In this document: in pieces, positions 22,834 to 32,708 of the stretch | Layout: every line of letters starts with the position of its first letter | Position numbering within the stretch: position 1 is the first letter of the stretch | NCBI GenBank assembly: GCA_015847255.1 | Contig: JADLZK010009391.1 | Location: forward strand, 248,001 to 312,000 | Reading direction: 5' to 3' | Source: Hyparrhenia diplandra | Lineage: Eukaryota; Streptophyta; Magnoliopsida; Poales; Poaceae | Length of the DNA stretch: 64,000 nt | Made by a program: the position numbers and the translations under genes | The notes under the pieces: generated by a model | Databases searched by the model: none | Seen by the model: only the letters and a program-made list of their open reading frames with translations | What the model was told of the DNA's origin: nothing

Positions 22834-23340
22834 TCAGTATCACCACGCGGCGCCGCGATTCTGTGTCGTGCGGTCCTCCCATTTCTTGTCGTGCGACGGT
22901 ACAAGATCGATGGATCGTGGAACTACCGGCATATGTACAGGGATCCCTATCGTGACAGATTGAGAAACGGATGGACTTGTCGCGTGCTTAATGGAGACGG
23001 AGGGAGAGATTGCTACTGATGCGCCAGGAGTGCACCACATCTGGCGACTGCAACATTTACTTGCCTGCATGTCGATCTACTATACCTATTTGAATTCGCT
23101 TCAGTCGACTGGTATGCAGTGATACTGACCATGTATCAATGCACGAAAAGGACCGCCGATGAACAAAACAAATTTATAAGTTGTTTAATTACCAATCTGG
23201 GCAGGATATAATTTGCATGAGTAATCACAATCACATCCAGCCAAACATCACACCACAGTGCACAAACGAAAAACACGTATTGACTTATAATACAGACATG
23301 AGACATGAGACATGAGCACGAACAATAGACTACACCCACA
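22834..23340. other. Intergenic stretch, no gene seen
   Basis: No coding signal. A short direct repeat ACATGAGACATGAGACATGAG lies near 23296. Confidence 0.4.
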
Positions 23341-24200
23341 TGCTCGCCGTCGTAGAAGCCGCTGAGAGCCTCTTAACCATTCTTTTCGTTGTTGTCGTAA
23401 GCCATGGATAGAGCCCCTGTCGGCCCTAGATCTAGGCGGGGAAGCTCATGGCGCAAGACTTGAAGGAGCTAGTGACAGCGGTGGCTTAGGAGAACGAGAT
23501 CCCACGCTTGCGCATCTCGGAGGTCCGAGATTCTGGGGAGGCGGCGGCGGCGGCGGCCGACGACGGTGCACTCCGACGGGCCTGTACGCTGAGGGGCAGA
23601 AGACAATGGGAAGGTGATGGCATCAGGTCCGGCGAGGATGGAGGAGTTGGGGAGAGAGGAGGATATGCCATAGCCTTGTCAGCGATAAGGGAGGAGGTGG
23701 TGGATGGGATTCCGGCAACGCGAACTTGGAACAGGAGAGGTAGAGGATGCGGTGGATGGAATTCCGGCGGTGCGGAGTCGGAACAAGAAGGCGGAGGAGA
23801 CGGGTGCCGAGTCGGGTGGGAGGAAGGGAACGGTTGAAAGACGATGACTTTTTGATCTAGTGCGGTTCTACACATTGTGGTCCGTTTATAAGTTGAAGTC
23901 ACATCATTTTATAGCAACAAAGTCGGTTCAATACACACTGCACGTGCTCCAAGGAGCCCTCTCCTCACCGGTGCTGTGCTCCTCGTACACCTGGATGTGG
24001 GGGTCAGGCCGTTGATCCAGCCACCATCACTACCACGGTTGGGGTGCTAGAGACCAGCTTGCACCTCACACGGAGAGGAATTGATTGATGTGTGAAGTCT
24101 TGCGACGATGAGTACTGCCATTGATCCCCCCCGGTTAATATTTCAAAAAAAATGAGTACGGCCATTGAAACTACCCCGTCCAGATGTCATGCCTTCACTT
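23341..24200. repeat. Family spacer module, copy 3
   Basis: Begins abruptly inside the module at GCTCGCCGTCGTAGAAG and is collinear with copies 1 and 2 up to about 24110, including CTCGTACACC(T/A)GGATGTGG and GGGGTGCTA. In-frame stops break the MAQDLKELVT frame at 23449-23490. It leads into copy D as copy 1 leads into copy C. Confidence 0.65.
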
Positions 24201-24701
24201 CATCTCCATATTGAGAAGATCGGGGCTAACATGAACAGAAGACCGAAGGATTGTGACACGATTCACCTGATGACAAAGATACATTAACTATGTTTATTAA
24301 CATCGCGCAACCTTTTCGCATTCTCAGATGGTGGACGACGTACGTAATCGTCGAGTTGGATCCGAGGCGGAGGAGTAAACATGCCATGCCATGCCAAACC
24401 ATGCCGGCTGCATCCACATCCATCTTTTTGTTTCCTATATAGTTTACTTATACAAAAAAAAAATCCATGCCATGTGTTGGCATGTGAGACGGCCGGGCCG
24501 GGGGCAGCCCAACTCGACTCCGATTCAGGGCCATGCAGAGAAGAAGGGCCCGAACCCGACCCCCCATATAGAGTGCAGATATACAGCCAGGCCCTCGATC
24601 GAGTCGTTCTGCATCAATACGTTCCCAGCCGCCAAGACGTGGCGCCAACGTCCTCGAGAGAGCAGCACCTGCTTGATCAAGGCCGCGACCAGCATCAGGA
24701 T

Positions 24702-25079
24702 ATGGCGGTGAGCAGCGTCGTCGTCGAGACTTCGGCGGCAGCAAGGGAAAGGGAGGATCAAGGCATGTCCGCTGCGGAAGATCCCTGATCTTATCGACGA
24801 CGAGGACGGCCCCTTCGCCGACGTCCCCGTGATCCGAGCGTCAATTCAGGAGGGCATCGACCACATCAACTACTTGGTGGAAATGGAGCAGGACTGCCTG
24901 AGGCAGCACGCCGAGAAGGGGTACGCCGAGATCGGCATCGACTACACCGACGACGGCTTGCCGAAGGTGTATATCCTTCCCCACCGGCGTCTACTTCACC
25001 AGGGGTGGTAAGGAGATGTTCATCCTTCCCCAGCCTCAGCCCCAAGCGATGATGAACGGCAGTGGCGGGAGGAGTAAAA
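24702..25079 (+). pseudogene. Unrecognised local gene family, copy D (broken)
   Basis: A frame from ATG 24702 (MAVSSVVVETSAAARERE) ends at 24788. A one-base shift then gives IPDLIDDEDGPFADVPVIRA and the conserved helix CLRQHAEKGYAEIGIDYTDDG with KVYILPHR, stopping at 25009-25011. A second tail-like segment follows in another frame (GVYFTRGGKEMFILPQPQPQ), so the tail appears partly duplicated. The family 3' UTR (25088-25300) and AATAAAG follow. The start is much shorter than in C, and the core between MVTE and LRQ is largely replaced. Confidence 0.6.
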
Positions 25080-25414
25080 CGAAACTAGTGTTTGTTAGTG
25101 GTTTTGCCATGGTGTTTGCGTTATTAATGGTTTTGCTTTCTTTTTCGCTGATGAGTAGCGTGAGCGTTCAAGTTTAGTTGGCTATGATCTAGGAGTATAC
25201 GGGATTGGATTAACTGGAACCGCCAGCCTGATGTGTCGTCGACTCGTTCTACTTATTCTCCTGCTAATAAAGTTGAATCTGTTTGAATGAATTTGTTTTT
25301 GGTTCATATGTTATATGATGGTGCTGAGCCATGATACGTTAATTGCGTTGAAAGACTATATCATGTTCATTCAGATTTGTATAAGCGTACGTGCTGAACC
25401 ATATATAACGGGAT

Positions 25415-25548
25415 GCTGGGATTTATAAGCATGTTTTAGAAGATTCTTGTTTATGTTTGCTCCACTTTTTATGGTGTAGATGTCGTGCTCACCTAAAAAA
25501 ATTGTGTTGTCATTATTGCTGGTTTTGTTTTCTGGAAGTGGAAGATAA
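25415..25548. repeat. Repeat shared with 45358-45492
   Basis: CTGGGATTTATAAGCATGTT, TTAGAAGATTCTTGTTTA, TAGATGTCGTGCTC and GTTTTCTGGAAGTG occur here and again at about 45358-45492, in the same order and strand. It is a piece of the copy D downstream flank duplicated 20 kb away. A long A-run (25551-25568) follows. Confidence 0.7.
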
Positions 25549-25651
25549 CAAAAAAAAAAAAAAAAAAAGTGGAACATAACAAACAAAAAAATTCATCCAT
25601 AAGATGTGTCGAGTATTGGCGAAAAGGGCTTGCTTGTTCACATAATAAAGG

Positions 25652-26200
25652 TACTCCCTCGATCGGTTCCAAAAGATGCAATTCACATTTCATATCTTCA
25701 TAATGAATTAGCTTTGTGGTAGATCGCGGAAATACAATTGACACTAAGTTCTAATAATATAATATTTAAAATATTTATTTTTTAGCACATTATAATACTA
25801 ATATCATCATGTCTCTCAAAATAGTTACAAATTTTTAGTTAATCGCTAGATATATATTAGTGTGTCTAGATATCAGTATATAATAATAAGGTATGCATAT
25901 AGAAAAGCCATACACTCTAGTGACTGTTTGACCATCCGTTCCATAAATAAATAAACATCTTTGACTGTTACGATTCTTGTTTGACCATTCGCCTTATTTA
26001 AATTTTTAAGCAAATAATAGAAGAAATATATTATAATGAAAATATCTCTAGTGATTGAACAAGTTGTAACAAAATAAATAATAGTTATTAGATTTTTTTG
26101 AATAAGACAAACGGTCAAATAAGAAGTGCAGAAGTCAAAAACGCCTATTTATTTGTGGGACGGAGGTTGTAAGTACTTAAATTTTGGAACGGATGGAGTA
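25652..26200. mobile_element. MITE with TACTCCNTC termini
   Basis: Left end TACTCCCTCGATCGGTTCCA and right end (reverse complement) TACTCCATCCGTTCCAAAAT form an imperfect terminal inverted repeat of about 20 bp around an AT-rich body. This is typical of Stowaway/mariner-like MITEs. It is longer than usual because a second MITE lies inside it. Confidence 0.6.
25933..26167. mobile_element. Second MITE nested inside the first
   Basis: Left CATCCGTTCCATAAATAAAT and right (reverse complement) ACCTCCGTCCCACAAATAAA are inverted repeats that extend inward through TTTGACT and TTGACC. AT-rich body, about 235 bp, Stowaway-like. Confidence 0.55.
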
Positions 26201-26206
26201 ACTCCT

Positions 26207-26948
26207 AAACATACAAGCTAGAAAAAAAAAACATGCTAGAAAGTTGATACGTTGCTGAGAGAAGTTATTATTCAAATTGTTTTTTTTTTTTTTTTGCAAC
26301 TGATGGATGTGTAGACGGTTCCTCCACCGTCGAAGGGCACTCGTGTGTCCAACATTCCATCCTCTTTCAAATAGAATAGCGATCCTAGAACTTACAAAAG
26401 ATGAAGCATATGTGTTGTCCTAATTAATCCAATGAAAGATGAAGCATATGTGTTGTCCTAATTAATCCAATGCACACAATACTAATGAAGAACCAAAACA
26501 ATGAGTTCAAAACAAAAAGAGCATGTTCTGGCCGACGGCTGATTTAATAGTATTCCGTGAGAGAGAATAAACTGAAAAAAGATGAGGCAAGAAAAGCGGA
26601 CAGACTATAAATCATAGACTAATTCTTCCCTTAGAGGAGACAAAGAAGATGGTTATGTAAATATTCTGATGCATAATTCGAAGAGTTATTGAATTCTTGG
26701 GATGAAGGAACCATATATAGCCTAGACCGACGATCTCTCTCTCTCTAGATCTCTCTCTCTAGGTTACCCAATGTAGAAAAAAAAATACCCCAAAGCCAAG
26801 GGTTCGATCCAAGTACTAACTCTCTAATTGTGATTTGTAAAGATTGAAATTGAACTTAATTAGATAGAGATCACTAGAGTTCACGAAAGGAACATAATTT
26901 GAATACTTGGAGTATAGAAATGGAATTACAACGTAATTAATGCAGGAA
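26207..26948. other. AT-rich intergenic stretch with a 38-bp duplication
   Basis: No gene is seen. A perfect 38-bp tandem duplication lies at 26397-26434 and 26435-26472 (unit starts AAAGATGAAGCATATGTG). There is a T-run at 26281-26295 and a CT-rich microsatellite at 26730-26760. Confidence 0.7.
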
Positions 26949-27110
26949 AAGATCATGAATAGTTCGATTCAACCCAGGAGGAAGGACTAGGTCATTTTTA
27001 AGAAAAAATGAGACGCGTAAGTCCGTCCCGATGAGGATCGAACCTAGGAGCGGGTTGCTTCCACACCTGGGAAGCCAACCAGCTGGGCTATCGCCTCAAG
27101 ATCATGAATA
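26949..27110 (-). mobile_element. tRNA-derived SINE with 13-bp TSD
   Basis: A 136-bp insertion (26962-27097) is flanked by the perfect repeat AAGATCATGAATA at 26949-26961 and 27098-27110. On the minus strand it begins GAGGCGATAGCCCAGCTGGT, a pol III A box of tRNA type. A B box GGTTCGATCCTC follows about 50 bases later, then an unrelated tail. The head resembles the plant Au-type SINE head, but the tail does not obviously match, so the family is left open. Confidence 0.85.
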
Positions 27111-27492
27111 ATCAACAGGTATTCAGTAATTCAGGTATAGGCAGCGGCTTAACTGAAGTATTCCAAGTGCATCTCTACTGAATACATAGTATATTACCTG
27201 TCAGAAACACAGATGGGTCTACGGGGTGCCAACATGGGCAAATGTATATTAGAATGAAATGACAGCAAATTAATTTATGCATCACGGAATTAATTAGCAT
27301 GGACAGTTCTGAAAAAAAAAAAACTCATGTTCTTACTATTACACAGAAATAAAGACACGTACAAAGATAGCCTCGATCACTTGAAAGACACACATGCTCG
27401 CAAAATGTAGATCTAGAAGAGGAAGAAACTTATATATATTTAGTATATAGTAGATCGAGCATAAAAAAAAGTTTTGTAGCTAATTATAAGCA
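27111..27492. other. AT-rich stretch 3' of the ubiquitin-like gene
   Basis: Probable 3' UTR and flank of the minus-strand gene. No separate gene is seen. Confidence 0.4.
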
Positions 27493-28054
27493 TCAAGGTG
27501 CAGGATAGACCCCCATATAAACATTGCATTCAGCAATTGTCTTCCCATCGTCAAGCTTCTTGCCATCGAAGTGGAGATTGAGACTCTGGTCGCCACCACT
27601 GATCTTTTCCTTGACATCGCCAATGGTGTTAGACGGTTCCACCTCTATAGTGATAGTCTGGCCAGTGGACGACGTCCTCACAAAAACCTGCATGGGACAG
27701 TCAAGGTGCAGGGTGGATTGTCTCTGACGTTGTAATCGGCGAGCGTCATTGTCTGTCCATCTCCATTGTCATCCAGAATCTGCTGTCCTTTAAAGAGCAG
27801 CCTCTGAAACTTCTGAATTGCCGCCTTCAAATCGCCAATCGTGACATTAAGCTGCACCTTAAACCTGATGGCTTCGCTGCTAGCGCCGTCATCAGGGAGT
27901 GTCGTCTTCACGGCAATTTGCATGGCATCATCACGCGGACTACAGAGTTGGTGATCAAGGTGCAGCGTCGAATGATGCTGAACCTGCTTGTAAAAGTCAA
28001 GCTTTCGCTTATTATTAAGTCTGTCGCCGTCAAAGACGAGCCTCTGCTGGTCCT
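27493..28054 (-). pseudogene. Displaced 3' half of the tandem ubiquitin-like gene
   Basis: Carries the rest of ubiquitin-like domain 3 (DQQRLVFDGDRLNNKRK to STLHLDH), domain 4 (MQIAVKTT.. to LADYNVRD) and domain 5 (MQVFVRTSSTGQ to AECNVYMGVYPAP, stop at 27493). It is separated from the 5' half by a 732-bp retroposon. Domain 5 is in a different frame from domain 4. The frame change lies near 27716, where AGAGACAATCC would read RDQSTLHLD if one C were restored. The conserved DQQRL.F.G and LADYN segments are classic ubiquitin signatures. The ubiquitin C-terminal RLRGG is absent after each TLHLD, so the domains could not be cut apart by ubiquitin proteases or conjugated. Confidence 0.75.
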
Positions 28055-28786
28055 TTTTTTTTTTTTTTGAGACCACGCCGTTGCGCTGTTTTTTCATTAA
28101 GCAGAATAAAGTTCAAACAACAAGACACCACGGTAACCAAACAATTACCGAGGCGAAACCTAACACTACTGGATTTAAAACAAGGTTTACATTTGGACTA
28201 CTTTGCGACAAGAGGACCCGCCGTAAACAAGGCTAGGCGACCTCCTCGGCGAGGCCCTCCAGGTTGAGGTCCATGGCGGAGAGGTCGAACTGTCCGTCAA
28301 GAAGCTTCAAACGGCGCCGCTTAGCCGACGGCATACCACCCCGAAGGCGTTCTTGACCACCTCCCTCCACAGCAGCCGGCGCCTCCCCAACCGGCACCTC
28401 CTCTCCCAAACTTCGGAAGCAAGAGCATCCGAGCCTGCAAAGTCACATTAGCGGCCCTTGGCCGCGGTTTATACGCTCACCGCGACGTCGTGTATGCATG
28501 GAGGCTGGAGGCGCGTCGACGGAGACGCGCGGTCCCGACTTGATCAGTGGCGAATCCAGCGGCACACACACCAGATCCTCAATCTCTTGCTGCCGGGACC
28601 TCAGGCACAACGGGGCAGGGAGAATCTCGTCCTCGGATGACACCGGAGGTGGGTCCGAGGGAGCAGCAGTCACGTCCTGCATCGAAGGGGCCTCCTGGGG
28701 CGTCGGCGATGGACTAGGGGTCGCGTACTCCGCCACAATATCGGCCGACCAGACAGCCTGCATCGGGGACACAGGCGCTGGGGGGC
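28055..28786 (-). mobile_element. Poly(A) retroposon inserted in ubiquitin-like gene
   Basis: 732 bp between two copies of AGCCTCTGCTGGTCCT (28039-28054 and 28787-28802). Its poly(A) is read as a T-run at 28055-28068. The 16-bp duplication and tail prove reverse-transcriptase-mediated insertion. The minus strand holds an open frame (28823 to 28443, partly in the host gene) rich in Pro, Ser and Arg, and a second stretch ending LLDGQFDLSAMDLNLEG. I do not recognise either; a LINE ORF1-like or gag-like origin is a guess. The 3' end GCTTAATGAAAA..CGGCGTGGTCTC matches the LINE at 7576-8231. Confidence 0.8.
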
Positions 28787-29361
28787 AGCCTCTGCTGGTC
28801 CTGTATCTTCGCCTTGACATCACCCACTGTTTCAGATGGCTCTACATCAACGGTGATGGTCTTGCTGCTGCCACTGCCACTGAGCATCTTCACGAATACC
28901 TGCATGCCGAAGTCGAGGTGCAGGGTAGTGTTGTTCTTGATTTCAGCATGGTAGTGTCCAAATGTATTGTCATCCTCGAGCTTTTTGCCGGCCAAGAAGA
29001 GGCTCTGGTGTCCACTGATCTTTCGCCTGACATCGGCGATCGTGTCCGACGATGGCTCGACCTCGAGCGCGAGGGTCTTGCTTGTGCGTGTCTGGACGTA
29101 GATGTAGATGCTCCTCTGGCATCCGCACAAGAAACGCAGAGTAACCTGCAAGTTGGACTGGTTCACGATGTTGAGATCGGAAAGCCGCTTGCGCCCATCT
29201 GTAAGATACACGCCGGAGTAGCAAAGTTTCTGGAGCTCAGCAGGAAGGTCCAGTAACTCCTCAAGCTTTGCCTTGACGCTATCAACTGTGTCAGAGGACT
29301 CCACTTGGACGGTCACTGTTCTGCAAATGCTGGCGGTGACGACTTTGATGAAGATCTGCAT
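28714..29361 (-). CDS. Tandem ubiquitin-like domain protein, 5' half
   Basis: The ATG at 29361 opens two complete ubiquitin-like domains and the first half of a third. Domain 1 is about residues 1-82 (MQIFIKVVTA to TLRFLCGCQ), domain 2 about 83-152 (IYIYVQTRTSKTLALEVEPS to NTTLHLDFG), and domain 3 starts at about 153 (MQVFVKMLSGSG, AKIQDQQRL). The frame then runs into the retroposon and stops at 28714, giving 215 residues, of which the last 20-25 are foreign. The beta-grasp pattern and M-Q-[IV]-F-V-K starts are clear, but no domain ends in RLRGG. The product would be a permanent poly-ubiquitin-like chain rather than a processed precursor. A leader intron fits the known layout of plant polyubiquitin genes. 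A partial paralogue lies at 60952-61459. Confidence 0.7.
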   Translation of the reverse strand: MQIFIKVVTASICRTVTVQVESSDTVDSVKAKLEELLDLPAELQKLCYSGVYLTDGRKRLSDLNIVNQSNLQVTLRFLCGCQRSIYIYVQTRTSKTLALEVEPSSDTIADVRRKISGHQSLFLAGKKLEDDNTFGHYHAEIKNNTTLHLDFGMQVFVKMLSGSGSSKTITVDVEPSETVGDVKAKIQDQQRLPPSACVPDAGCLVGRYCGGVRDP

Positions 29362-29364
29362 CGT

Positions 29365-29718
29365 CTAAACACAGCACACACGTATGCTCAGTTATTATAC
29401 CATAAAAACCAAAAGTCGGCATGGGAAGTGGTAGATCGATGTAGATAATCATCATACGTTAGTTGCTTTGTACTTGTTATTGATCATATCGAAAATGCAA
29501 ATTCATAACCTAAGAACTAGGTAAGATACTTGATCCTTTTCTTAAAAAAAAGGTAAGATACTTGATAATAAGTGGATTTAATTTATCAGGCCAAGAGATC
29601 GATCGAATATTGTTGTGTTCGCATGTGCATCGACGATCGATCAGCTGGATCTGGCACCAGTGTGTGTGTCTGTCGAATAAGAAAGCAGAAGAAGCTAGAC
29701 AATGGTGTACACGTATAC
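29365..29718 (-). other. Probable leader intron of the ubiquitin-like gene
   Basis: On the minus strand CCGCTAG|GTATACGTG (donor, 29719/29718) and TGCTGTGTTTAG (acceptor) just before ACG-ATG frame an intron of about 350 bases in the 5' UTR. Plant polyubiquitin genes commonly carry such an intron. The same stretch is duplicated at 61463-61770. Confidence 0.45.
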
Positions 29719-29976
29719 CTAGCGGAGATATAAGGCGCAGGGACTCCGCGCGCGCGCGGCCTGATCTTATTAGGGCATACGGGGCTAGCTAGGGAGTAGG
29801 GAGGGACTACCGGACTAGGGAGAGCATAATGCGGAGGCCAAAGTTAAAAGGATCACCTCGTCGTCGTCACTCGTCAGCGGCGGCGGATGGTGTCGTGTCG
29901 TCCTTGCGATCGAGGACCTAGGTCGTCGTCGACGCGATCACGGCGCGCTATAGCAAAAACACGGAGAAAGTTTTCA

Positions 29977-29990
29977 TAATATATATATAG
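29977..29990 (-). promoter_or_regulatory. TATA box of the ubiquitin-like gene
   Basis: CTATATATATATTA on the minus strand lies about 250 bases upstream of the proposed donor of the leader intron. Confidence 0.4.
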
Positions 29991-29999
29991 CTACCGAGT

Positions 30000-30954
30000 A
30001 TATAGCTCGCCGGCCCCCAACTCAAAGTCAATCTTGTTAGATATAATTGTGTGCTTGGCCCATTAAATATTTAATAAATCTAATAAAATTCTGTGGTCCA
30101 AATAATTGTTGAGAGGCAAGCAGACAAGTGGCGGTGGGCGAGTATCGCTCATGCAGTTTAAATTGAGCCACTAAGAATTCATGAGTTACGAGAGTTACTT
30201 GTAACTAATGACTTAGTGTTTCCGTTACCGCCGCTGCATGGATTGATGACGGGAGTTCATGAGAGTTTCTAGTTTCTTCATTTGCACTTCATGTTGGCAT
30301 GGGAGTTTCTAGTCACTTTGTTTTGGACTTCACGTTAACCTGTTGGCTTGCCTTGCTATTGCTAACGTACAGTGACCTTTGGTTGCCCACACGGTGGCAC
30401 GTGGTGGCTTACCTTGACCTTTCACTTGAACTTGCTTCTTGGCTTACCCAACGAGGGGGATAAAAGGCAATGGCCAGCTATCATTTGGGTTTTGATTGAT
30501 CAACCACAAATCCAGTTGCAACTTGAGTTCTCCCGTTCCATCTCTTGCATGTACACGAGTTGGAAGAGTAGGCCTCTGAAACGTCTCTATTCATCGAGTT
30601 CACCTACTCGGGTGGAGATCGGCAATCACGTTTTTGGGGAGTGTCGCGGAACGGCACGACTACTCGCTTCTTCCTCTTCTTCCCGGTGTTCTTGCCGTTG
30701 ACGACTACAACAACAAAGCACCATGGCGTTTTCGGGTGCTTTCGGCTCTGCCATAGGGTATGACTTCGCTAAACAACTCATTGATTTTATTGTCAAAATC
30801 ATAATCTTTCTAGTTAGTGTTAATAGTATGATAGACATGTTTTATTGAAGCAATACAACTTATCATATCTTGCTGATTAGCACTAAAATAATGGTCATGA
30901 TGATGTTGATTATTTATTATTTAAACAAGCGCATATACGATTATACTTTTCCAT
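30000..30954. other. Unassigned stretch, possible solo LTR
   Basis: 30034 begins TGTTAGATATAATTGTGTGC and a terminus-like ACAACAACA lies near 30715, which together would suit a solo LTR of about 680 bp. No target duplication is visible. 30723 starts a short frame (MAFSGAFGSAIGYDF...) of 41 codons with no support. No other gene is seen. Confidence 0.3.
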
Positions 30955-31640
30955 GCAGCCCGCGACCCGACGGCCCGGCCCGGCCCGAGATTTTGGCCCG
31001 CCCAAGCACGGCCCGCCCGGAAGGCAACGGACCCGCCCGCCCGCACGCAGGGGGGCTGGGCGGGTTTGGGGCCGACCCCCGTGCACGGCGGGTGGGCACG
31101 GCCCGCCCGGGATGGAGCAGCGGGCCTCTATGGGCCTTAACCGGGAATGAAAAAATGCAACCAACAGCCTATTTCTCGCCCAGCCTTCTATGGGCCTTAA
31201 CTGGGAATGCAAAAAGAAAAAAAACAGCCCCAACAGCTATTTCTGTCCCCACCCTCTATGGGCCTTAATATGGGAATGTAAAATAATAATAAAAAAAACA
31301 GCCCCAACAAATTTATTTTCTCGCCCAAATTTCTATGGGCCTTAATCTAGGAATGCAAAAAGAAGAAAAACAACCCCAACAGCTATTTCTCGCCCAAAGA
31401 CTCTATGGGCCTTAATCTAGGAATGCAAAAAAAAAAAAAAGCCTTGGTCATTGGGGCGGCCCCGCCCGGCCCGTAGTTTTTGACCGGCCGTGCGGGGGCC
31501 GACCCGCACGTTTTGAGGCCCCGTGGGATGTGCCTGGGCTGGCCTCTAGGTCCGAGGCACGGCAAGGCCCGCCCGATGGGGCATGAGGCCCGGAGGGGCA
31601 ACGACACGGGCCAGCCCGCCCGTTGGAAAACTATATATAC
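30955..31640. mobile_element. hAT-like GC-rich element
   Basis: Both ends are rich in CGGGC/GGCCCGCC motifs in inverted orientation: left GACGGCCCGGCCCGG, right ACACGGGCCAGCCCGCCCG. This is typical of Ac/Dart-like hAT ends. Between them lies the tandem array 31128-31470. No transposase is visible, so it would be non-autonomous. Flanking target duplications were not identified. Confidence 0.45.
31128..31470. repeat. Tandem array of five ~60-77-bp units
   Basis: The unit starts CTATGGGCCTTAA at 31128, 31188, 31256, 31333 and 31403, followed by GGGAATG/AGGAATG, an A-rich run, CAGCCCCAACA and TTTCTCGCCCA. Unit lengths vary mainly by the A-run. Confidence 0.9.
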
Positions 31641-32289
31641 GATATCATGATCTTCTTGCTTACATCATTTTTATGGATAAGTTAAACATGAATTTGCCTA
31701 AATTTCTAACAAATCTATCTATCCGAGCAAGGTCCACAGCATTTTCGCGGCACTTACGTGAGCCAGACTGATTGATCACACATGTGTGTTGCAAAGCAGT
31801 CCCGCTCTACCTGATCCAGGTAGAGCCATTGCTGCTCCTTATTCATTTTGGCTCATAGAGCAGGTTTTATCTTATTTTTTATTTTTTGTTGGGGTGTTAA
31901 AAACTCAAGAGCTAGCTTTATTCTTAAAAAACTCGAGAGCTTTATCAAATCATACCAGGATTACAATCCCTGATTTCCAACTCCCTAAGGGCTTGTTCGG
32001 CAGCAGATGTTTCAATTCTAGCCTAAATGCTTCCTGGCCAGGATCCAGTGACACTACCAGACCATAGACAATTCATGTTGGCTTCAGAAATTCCTGTGGG
32101 CTCGTCGCAAAAACCGTCGGGAATAGCAAAGAACTTCCTGTCGGTGTCACAAACCGGATCAATTCGCGTGACACGTGGCCCGGTGCGCCCGGGACAGGGG
32201 CGGCGCACCGGTGCTAGGGGCGGCGGGTGTGGGGCGGCGGCGCAGCGCGGCGGGCGGCGCGGTGTGTGGGCGGGAGGGGCGGCGTGGCA
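31641..32289. other. Unassigned stretch
   Basis: Holds GGGCTTGTTCGG at 31988, a common MITE or hAT terminus whose partner is not seen, and a GC-rich patch from 32165. No gene is supported. Confidence 0.35.
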
Positions 32290-32708
32290 AGGCTGCTGAA
32301 AGTGGGGAGGCGGCGGCGGCGGGAGAGGAAGAGGAAGGGAAATAGATTTCTTTTATTGCTTGTTGACAAGATTATGACCCTTTACTTTTATAGCCCAGCT
32401 AGTGGGACTTGTAAACCAAGCAATCTCTCTAAAAAGGTTTCCTTATAAATTGAAATACCTTTTTACAAGCAATCCTATTTATTTTCCTAATAAGGGTCTC
32501 CCTTATAATTGGAATATCCCCTTGCACCAAAAAGCCTAGGATAATCCTAGCCAAATTCTATCTTTATTTCCTAATTAATTTCGAAGAATCCACGGAAGGG
32601 AGGAGGAGGAGGCGGCGGCGTGCGCGCCCGCCCGGGCGGCGGCGGTGCCCGCCCCTCCCGGGCAACGTGGGCCCGCCATCCTGGGCCCTATTTCCTCGGC
32701 ACATGACA
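32290..32708 (-). repeat. LTR at the 3' end of a gypsy remnant
   Basis: On the minus strand a polypurine tract (GAGAAAAGGGGGAGA) is followed by TGTCATGTGCCGAGG at 32708, the usual start of a chromovirus-type 3' LTR. The LTR runs leftward through GC-rich and AT-rich parts. Its left end near 32290 is uncertain. Confidence 0.55.

Noticed and set aside
27026..27097. Possible functional tRNA gene
   Set aside because: The tRNA-like head has A and B boxes but is part of a 136-bp unit with a 13-bp target duplication and an unrelated tail; it is a SINE.
28498..29256. 252-codon plus-strand frame
   Set aside because: Antisense to the ubiquitin-like domains and the retroposon; it has no homology of its own.
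31128..31470. CRISPR-like array
   Set aside because: Units are adjacent tandem repeats without unique spacers, in a eukaryotic GC-rich element.
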